In this document: positions 56,653 to 64,000 of the stretch, one piece after another
Numbering within the stretch: the first letter of the stretch is position 1
Layout: each line of letters starts with the position of its first letter
Assembly: GCA_963932465.1 (NCBI GenBank)
Contig: OZ010793.1
Coordinates: 368,928,459-368,992,458, forward strand
Source of the DNA: Maratus speciosus
Taxonomy: Eukaryota; Arthropoda; Arachnida; Araneae; Salticidae
DNA length: 64,000 nucleotides
Direction of reading: 5' to 3'
Program-made: the position numbers and the translations under genes
The notes under the pieces: generated by a model
What the model was told of the DNA's origin: nothing
What the model saw: the letters and a program-made list of their open reading frames with translations, nothing else
Database searches by the model: none

Positions 56653-56972
56653 TAAATCAAATTGTCTGCATCTAAAATTAAATGCGCTCGCTATTGTTAA
56701 CCCCATGCAAGAAATTTTTTAAGATATCTCGTTTGCATTTCAGTATTTTTAAATGATTTTTTTTATAATTTTCTGGATAATAATTTCAATATACATTACT
56801 TTTAGCCATTTGGATAACTAATTTAATTTTTTTAGCTAAAAGTTATTGTTTCTCCAAAATAAAAACAATAATAATATTAATAAAACCTGAAATGGTTAGT
56901 CTATTGAATTCAAAAGCTTTTTAATTAAAGTCTAATACTCTCAGGAGACGGTACAAGACGTAATTTTACATA

Positions 56973-59062
56973 GGGTAAGGTGGTGCAAGAGTGCGTGGGG
57001 TACAACAGTTCACAGAGCAATTATCTAATCCCAAAACAGAATCTGCATTTACCTACAGTTGTAAACGATGTAATGCCATGGTAAGTTTATAGTGAAAAAA
57101 ATCTGCGTATTTTGGTGAAATTTCCAATAATTTAGAAGAGAAAAAGTGATTTTGGCCTTTTCGTTATAATATTTATGCTTTTTGAAAACAGAATCATAAA
57201 AAAAAAACAATTTAACAAATTACAACGACCATTTGGAAAATGATTTTTTCAAAGACTAAAATTTAAGACATAAAAAATCACACGGAGTTGATCATACATT
57301 ACGTACGCCATGAATTAAACATTAATACTGTTATTACACGTAAAAATCGCCTGCTACTCGTATTTGGTGTGAAATATTTATATGTATTCATTCCTGTTCT
57401 ATTTATCTTTTCTTTTTTTTTTTTTTTAATTGGCTTATTCCATTTTCCTTTTGCACGTGAAAATTTTACAAATTAAAATTAACTCTTTGGCAGAAATTGT
57501 TATTCATTTTCTTTCATTTTCATTAGTTATTATCCACCTGAAACTTACGTATTATCCAAGCATTTCATTGGATGTTCGGGAAAAGGCTTTTCCATCGTCA
57601 GATTTCCAAGAAATCTGACTACCAATTTTAAATGAAATTTCATTCTTAAATTTCTAAACATCCGACAATATTACTTTTTACACGTCGGATAGAGAAAAAA
57701 AAATGTACTTTTAAATGCAATTTGTTTGAAAGCTGTATCTCAATTTGTTTCTGAGTTGTTAATTTTTTTTGTAGTTTTTATTACTTTTTGTCATAGTGGC
57801 AACAGAAGGTATCCATCTCTGTTGAAAGTAAAGGGAAATACAGATTACTGTATAGACCAATCAGAAAACGAATAAAATGCGGATTAAACCAATAAAAACC
57901 TTCAGATATGCTTTTGATTTCCTACCCTGACGAGAACAATAGCCCTTTATCCAAATGGTTAATAAAGATTACAAAGCTAATTTATTTATTTTTTGTTCTT
58001 ATGGATTAGGTTATTATTGAACTATCTGTCACCTAAGTGGTTTGGATTTGTTTATCAATAGATGGTATTACTGTTGTTTCAAAGGTATTTAGTGCCGATA
58101 GTGCAAGAGGGCACAGTGCTAAAATGTGCAAGATTGCGCACCTGCTTTTGGAAAAGCTGCTACTATTTTTGAAGCAGGATTTAAAATAATGGTTCTATAG
58201 CATTTTAAAAATTGTCTGTTTTTATATACTGACTTTTCAGCAAGCAGAGTCACTGGAAGACCATTAGAATCTAAACTTGTTGAATCACAGAACACCGAAA
58301 ATGAGGATGGGGGGGGGGGGGGAAGGAATTGCTTTTAATAGAAAATGATATTTCAGAAAAGGCAGAAAAGCTATATAAAGATAAGGCGGACTCTCAATGT
58401 GAAATAAAACCAACTTCGGTTTCGCAAGTTATGGAATTCAACAATTTCATCTTACGTTAAATTAACAGAGTTGTCACCGTATCCAGAATCATCTGTGCTG
58501 TGATACTATAATAAGAGAAGCAGAAAGTCCGAAATTTTAAGCAGTTCATCAAACAAAAGGTCGAACAAGTGCGAAAAAAGCCAGAAACCTTTACCAAAAA
58601 AAAAAAAAAAAAAAAGATTAAAAGTAAACCCATGAAGCCAAAAACTACACCGAAGAAAAACTGTTTATATGTCCAGGCTGCTCAGAAATCTATATAGAGA
58701 ACACATTGTGGAGGATTGGATCGAGTGCATTTCTTGAAGAGACTGGTGGTACGAATAGTGCACAGGTCGTGGTCACTACAAATGTGACGTTTGCAAGTGA
58801 AACGCTTCCTTTTTTATATTGCGCACTCTTGCCCACTTGATTGCGCGATCTTGCATTCAATGGTTGTACCAGAGTGCGCATTTAGGAGGATAATCTTTTT
58901 GCAAATAATACCGAAAGTGTTTATTATAAGTTGATGAATGCATTTTTTTTGTCAGCTTAATAATCTAATATTACATATAAAGTATAACATCATCCATTAA
59001 ATTTCTTCATTTAATGTATTTAATGAAATAGGTAAAGTGAGCATTCCTGCATCACCTTATTC
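56973..59062 (+). mobile_element. 2.1-kb pogo-type element, decayed, TA target
   Basis: TA (56971-56972) then gggtaaggtggtgcaagagt; the right end reversed is gaataaggtgatgcaggaat, next to TA (59063-59064). About 17 of the first 21 bases agree. The right third holds a dead transposase C-terminus (58390-58800). Phrases like gcaagattgcgcac / gtgcgcaatcttgc recur inside. Too short for a full pogo transposase, so internally deleted as well as mutated. Confidence 0.75.
58390..58800 (+). pseudogene. pogo-like transposase C-terminus with PHD-like zinc motif
   Basis: Read across frame changes: KRSRKSE...KRSNKCEKSQK (basic, serine-rich linker), then CPGCSEIYIE (58670 on). After a frameshift comes IVEDWIECIS, a TGA where a cysteine would be expected, RDWWYE, a TAG, and CTGRGHYKCDVCK with a TGA stop at 58798-58800. 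The C-x2-C ... W-x2-C ... WW-E-C ... C-x2-C layout is the PHD-like tail of arthropod pogo/DDE1 transposases. An A19 run at about 58597-58615 interrupts the linker. At least one frameshift and two stops: non-functional. Confidence 0.75.
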
Positions 59063-59089
59063 TATAAACTATAGCATTAAAATAGAGAA

Positions 59090-59285
59090 ACATTGTGCTG
59101 CGTTTGTAACCTTGCCAACATATGATAGTGAGAAGTGCCATGGTGGGTATCATTCCAAGTGGTTAAGTTGGTAGAACGTCGATGAACTATATTGTTGACA
59201 CGGGTTCGAGTCACGGCTTGGACACTTTATTCACTCTGTTGGCTGTACGCCTTTTAACAATTAAAATTTGAAATAAGAGTGATAC
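59090..59285 (+). mobile_element. tRNA-like SINE, diverged copy
   Basis: gtgctgcgtttgtaaccttg, ggtatcattccaagtggtta, gttggtagaacgtcg, gggttcgagtcacgg, actctgttggctgtacgcc and ttttaacaatt follow the family order seen at 35.6 and 23.2 kb, with more substitutions. An old, single, plus-strand copy. Confidence 0.85.
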
Positions 59286-60369
59286 TTGCCTGTATGTTAT
59301 GTAACGTCAGCTGTATTTTTTAAAATAAAAAAAATACAGCTGAGTTTAATACTGTGATAAAATAATTCAAATTTGTAGAAGACAAACAATATAACTTTTT
59401 TTTTAATTATTCGAATAAACTATATTTTTATCAAATTCATGATTTTTTAACTTAAAATTTAGGGAAAACTCTTTCGTTAACGGAAACCATTTTATTAGTT
59501 TTTGTCCTTGAAACGTATTCATTTACTGGTATTTTTTAACACCACCTAGTAAATAGAAAGAAAACTGGCAGTCGGCATAATAAAGCCTGAAAAAACATTA
59601 ATTCCTGCTTCTTTTGAAAAATATAAGTCCTTAGCTCATTACATTTGTCTAAATGTATTACCTGTAATTTCAAAAGAAACTTCATTAGAAACCTAAATGC
59701 TTCGAATTCACGAACACAAAAAGAATTCATTAGATGATTTCTTTCACGCAAAATGTTTTAAAGAACAATATGTGGTAGTAACATTAAATTCAGAAATATG
59801 CTTTTTAGAATGGTTCACATCCGGGTTTATGTTCTGTTCTTGTCTTACTTAGTATACTCAGGGAAATGAAACGTTTTTGAATGTCAACTGTTTGAAAACA
59901 AAACAGACCGTGAACTCTGAGGTTGACTCGTATACTAGAAGTTATGATTAAAACTCTACGACTCCACCCGATTGAATAGAGTTGTCAAGGATGAATAGAA
60001 TTACTTTCACGTGCATATTAAGATTATTAAGCTTCCAATTGTTTTTGTTACACATTAACTAACGGTGCGGTGTTTGCTATCAAGCATGTTTTTCTTTATA
60101 TTTTTGTTTCACTTTTTACTTTCATAATTATAGAACTATAAGTATAAAGAATAGGATTCTGGAAAATTTTCCACTTACGTTTTTGGATGGATTTGCACGT
60201 TTTGAGATGTTCTAATGACTATTTGACAACCTTTAAAAATGCCTGTCTGTTCGTTTTATGGCCTCTATAATTTGTTTGTTTGTTTGTTTGTTTGTTTTGT
60301 GTTCGGGCCGCTTTGTAACCTCTCTAATTGAAGAACTAACGCATGTAATTTCCTCAAATTTGATTTTCA
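59286..60369. other. Non-coding stretch with (TTTG)n
   Basis: No gene recognised. A (TTTG)n run is at 60269-60298. Confidence 0.5.
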
Positions 60370-62330
60370 GTGATATCTTAACATGAATTCGTTGCAATTA
60401 GGTTTTGGTGCATAAGGTCCAACAGGTGGCGTTGCTATATTGCGTTTTTTTTTCATAATTTTCATTACAGCTATATCTTGGCATATATGGAATGGAATTT
60501 TATAGAATATCATATCCTTTTAGACCAGTGGTTCCCATCCTTTTATTGGCCGTGTTCCACCTGAGCGTCTTTAAAATCGTGATGTCCCCGCTCCTCCCCT
60601 CTGTAACATATAATTTTTATTATATAAAAAATGAACTGTTATTCACACTGAAGAAGCCTAAAAGAGATAATTAAGTATGATAAATTATTTCTCATTCAAA
60701 AGGATAAAGGATAAAAAAAAATAAAAGGATAAAAGGATAAATATGATTTTAACATCATTCTTTGAATTTCAATGAGGCCATACCTCTTCACATTTACATC
60801 TAGAAAATTTTTGCAATTGATTGGCAACTTACTTCATACACAAAATTGTTATATAATCATAATCCGTATTTTCATCTCCAAGAAATTTCTTGAATTTCTT
60901 TTTTTTTATTATATTTAGAAAAGTGATACATTTTATAATTGGCTTTTGTACTTCATTAAGAACAAGTGAAGTTTTTTAAACACCGAGACTTCTGAATAAC
61001 ATAATTCACAAATAGCAATTCTGGATTTGCACATTTAGCAATTTTAAGTAACCGTTTTTCTTTCCCCTCATAACATACTTACCTGGTAGCGGGCTTTCTT
61101 TTCACATTATCGTTAGGTTACCACCATCTGTTATCCTATTTTCAATTTTAAAATGCATATGTCGTGTTGTATGTTTATATATTATGTATGTGGTATGCAC
61201 AAGAGTAATAAAATGCTTACTTTTTACCCATTTTCTTCTGTGATGCTCATTTGGGTTCTTATTAATTTTATAAAAGTTGAACATCATTAAAATATTTCAA
61301 ACACTATTTAGGTTAAATGTGTTCAAAATAGTCAATTTTAAGTTCCTTCATGTAACACATTGTACTGTAAATAGAAATATCAGTTTCAATAAATAGCTTA
61401 AAAAAAGAGGTGTGTGACACTAAATAATATTGAAGCCAGAAAAAATGTAAAACTTTTTAAATATATAAACGAGTCTAAATTTACAACAAAATTTTCTGTG
61501 CAATTATTCCGGTAACAGTTGTATTTTCAGCTTTTAAGTGGAACTTTTGTAAAATTTATTTTTATTAAAGTATTTTTAAATTTTCATGTATTATTTCTAT
61601 TTTAAGCATACGACATGACTTTCATTAAAAAATGAAGAAAATCCGAGAGAGAATGTGTAAATAACAAATCTGAAATTGCTTCCCCTCAAAAGCCAAACTG
61701 CATACACCCCACGTTAGGAACCACTGACTTAGACCTTGACATAAATTGGTGATGAAGAGGCTTTGGTGTAAATCGTTCCACAAGTGGTTCTGCTGTACTG
61801 TGCTTGTTGCAGTTTCCGTGATAGCTATATCTAGATATTTATGAGATGGAATATTAGCAAGTTTAACATGTAAATGCTTATAAAGCATATTATGATTCAA
61901 TTTTGATTTTGATCACTCAACAGTGGGGGTGCTGCTTTTAGCGATGAATTTTTATGGGATAGAATGTACAGAAATTTTGTATTTGAGCCTTATTCTAAGC
62001 CAAATTAAAAATATGTATGATTCCGTGAAGTTATATCTTGTCGTATACAGAAAGGAATTTTATAATATCATATCCAGTCAGACCTTGACATAAATAGGTG
62101 CTGAATAGGTTTTGCTGTATATCATCTAACAAGTGGTGCTGCTATATGCTGTGTTTGTTACAGTTTTTGTGATAGTTATATCTCGATATTTATGGGAGGG
62201 AATATCAACAAATTTAATATTTAAAATTCTTAAAAAAAATATGAAGATTCAACTTTAATTTTGGTTACTCAACAGGAGGCACTGCTTTTGGTAGAAATGA
62301 TGCTAAAAAATAAAAATATATTTGTTTATC
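60370..62330 (+). repeat. ~350-bp tandem repeat, split by a hAT element
   Basis: gaccttgacataaat(t/a)ggtg recurs at 61732 and 62081 (349 bp). Both are followed by gctgtgt/ctgtgcttgttgcag, gtgatagctatatct(a/c) and cagtgggggtgctgc-like text. An earlier unit begins about 60370 (acaggtggcgttgctatatt, agctatatcttggcata) and is cut by the insertion at 60536. Non-coding. Confidence 0.75.
60536..61726. mobile_element. 1191-bp non-autonomous hAT element
   Basis: The left end is CAGTGGTTCCCATCCTTTTA; the right end reversed is CAGTGGTTCCTAACGTGGGG: ten terminal bases are identical. Flanks are ttttagac (60528-60535) and acttagac (61727-61734), an 8-bp duplication with two differences. A neighbouring unit at about 62076 reads agtcagac without insert, which supports the site. 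No transposase frame survives. Confidence 0.87.
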
Positions 62331-62753
62331 TAATTTTGAATTTTAATATCCAATAATAAGCCCTCCTCTGTTGTGCTTTTCTGTATTCACTGATCACTTT
62401 AAATCCACGTTAAATTTAAAGACATGCATTATACTACGTAATTGTTGGTTTGTAATTTTAAATTAATATATTATTAGAATGCTATAAAAGAATATTTTGT
62501 GATAGCCACATCATAGAATTTTGTGTAGTACACGATGGCCAAAGAATTATTAGGTGATTTTAAGAATTGAATAAACTTAACTTACAAGTGGACCACCAAA
62601 TATGGTGATCACCGATTTTGATGAATTTAAGGTATGTTGTACAGTCTTTATCCATAATTATTCCTGTGAAGGGATTTCTTCAAATGGGCCTTAGATTTTG
62701 AGAAATTAGGGGTAAAAGTTCAGCACACGTTTGAAATACCCTTTAGGTTAAAT
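62331..62753. other. Non-coding stretch, no gene recognised
   Basis: AT-rich with nothing recognised. Confidence 0.45.
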
Positions 62754-62835
62754 GCATGGTGGAGTCGTCCCTGGTGTTGAGGCAGAGTGCTCACTTGCCA
62801 ACCGGACGGCATGGGTTTGATGCTACCTCTTGACT
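62754..62835 (+). mobile_element. tRNA-like SINE fragment, second family
   Basis: gtgttgaggcagagtgctca (A-box-like) and ggcatgggtttgatgctacc (B-box-like, GGGTTTGAT) with gccaaccggac between. Related to the fragment at the window end but different from the 19-kb and 21-kb families. No tail or TSD fixed. Confidence 0.6.
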
Positions 62836-63944
62836 TTTGAATTTTATATTTTGACTCTTTACAAACTTTTAAATATGGTTATGAATTGCTGCAACTTTGA
62901 ATTTTTTTACATTTTCGTAAAAAATATACAATTACGCGTATGATTTTTTTTTTTCATGAAAATTTATATTTTATATATATTGATCTCTAATGACGAAAAT
63001 CCAAACTACTTTATGTCTAGATGTTTTTTAAATTATTATTTACCTTTATATATTTTTATATTTAAAGCAAAGTTTAGAAATAATACATTATATATATTTA
63101 TTTACTTTATGGAATTTTAAGGGAAAATTTATTATTTTGTGTAAATTATAAATAATAATTTTGATGTCAAATGTCTAACTGTGTTTATCTTTTGATGAAT
63201 AAAAATGGACAAATTATATTTCAAAATATTTTTCATTCTAACAAATAATGACAATATAAAGCAAAAATTGTCAACAGGAAATGTAAAAATCGTCTGCGGA
63301 TCCCACATAAGATATGGTTTATGAAACATATCTTAAGAAATCATCAACTAGACTTTCATAATAAAATCTGAATAAATCAAATATTTATATCTTATCTTCT
63401 TTTGAAGACAAGTACCAAGTAAGAAATTATGCTCCATATAGGAAAATGTTCCGTATGAATATTCCGTTTTGAATATTTTTACGATGTATGTCACCCGATT
63501 AATTGTATATTTACTAAAATTAAATATAAATGTCAAGAATATTAAATTTTTTTATAATTTATCATTCAACATATTTTAATATATTTAAAACAAACCAAAT
63601 ATTAAAAAGATATTTTGTTATTTTTTTCTAATAAAATGCTATGCATTATTTGAGACTTGTATTTAAAATATAAAAAGGTAAATACTAATATTAATTTTAT
63701 GAAAAGAAATTTTCTGCACAAATTAAACACAAATTAATTTATAATTCTGTCAACAGAAATGTTAGTTTAAAAATGAGAGAAAAAATAGATGTTCCCATGA
63801 AAAATCAAAAACGTAAATCTATTTTTTTTTTTCCTTTTAGGAAATAGTCAAAATTTCAAAACTGTAGAAATTCGTAACTTTGATTAAAATTTATAAAGTG
63901 TCAAAAGTATGAAATTAATAAAAAAAAAAGGAAAAAAAAAAGAA
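62836..63944. other. AT-rich non-coding DNA, no gene recognised
   Basis: Nothing protein-like. A-rich at the right end (63916-63950), directly next to the SINE fragment, as expected of its 3' tail or a target. Confidence 0.5.
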
Positions 63945-64000
63945 AAAGAAAGAAGCCGCGAGGCAGCATCGAACTCGGCACTCCGGTTGGCGAGCAAGAA
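63945..64000 (-). mobile_element. tRNA-like SINE fragment, cut by window end
   Basis: On the minus strand ctcgccaaccggagtgccga then gttcgatgctgcctcgcgg matches the B-box side of 62754-62835 (ttgccaaccggacggca, tttgatgctacctc). The rest lies beyond the window. The flanking A-rich run on the plus strand is T-rich in sense orientation. Confidence 0.6.

Noticed and set aside
1..64000. CRISPR arrays, operons, bacterial promoters or riboswitches
   Set aside because: No spaced direct-repeat array with unique spacers, no clustered genes, and clear GT-AG introns show this is eukaryotic nuclear DNA.

Overview
The window looks like a piece of a large, AT-rich, transposon-dense arthropod genome, most likely a spider. 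There is no operon structure and no bacterial-type gene. The one intact host gene is a small, three-exon, secreted cuticle protein on the minus strand. It has a chitin-binding Rebers-Riddiford type domain (NYAFGY...GSYGLRDADGRLR...YVADAAGFRA...TNEPG) and an Ala-Pro-Val-Ala-Tyr repeat tail, and it most resembles the rigid cuticular proteins of orb-weaving spiders. The species is inferred from protein style only and is not proven.

Layout. 1-12.6 kb: AT-rich DNA with foldback elements (4.01-5.16, 5.49-5.84, 8.34-9.01 kb), an oligomeric repeat element (2.8-3.5 kb) and other dispersed repeats. 12.67-15.42 kb: a nearly whole but frameshifted hAT transposon with an 8-bp target-site duplication. 15.8-18.3 kb: a Russian-doll stack of TTAA- and TA-target elements. 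18.9-24.6 kb: a 14-bp-TSD SINE, a cluster of degenerate ~150-bp repeats, a tRNA-like foldback family, and an R1-like LINE inserted in the tRNA-like head of one member. 24.6-32.8 kb: small TTAA-flanked elements, 42-, 166- and 223-bp tandem repeats, microsatellites and a nested foldback. 34.5-41.9 kb: the cuticle gene, whose introns hold a SINE pair, a dispersed repeat, a foldback and a hAT MITE with a perfect 8-bp TSD. 42.9-47.4 kb: five terminal-inverted-repeat elements almost back to back, one built from two divergent copies of a transposase 3' end. 47.9-53.1 kb: more degenerate repeats, one array split by a nested pair of elements. 54.9-59.1 kb: two 1.8-2.1 kb TA-target elements, the second holding a dead pogo-like transposase tail. 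60.4-62.3 kb: ~350-bp repeats split by a hAT element. The last 1.2 kb carries pieces of a second tRNA-like SINE.

How it fits together. The window records one cuticle gene in a sea of mostly non-autonomous elements. No replicating source element is intact. Several insertions can be verified inside the window, because a paralogous repeat elsewhere in the window preserves the empty site. That makes many target-site calls here much stronger than terminal-repeat matching alone. All boundaries were read by eye and could shift by a few bases.
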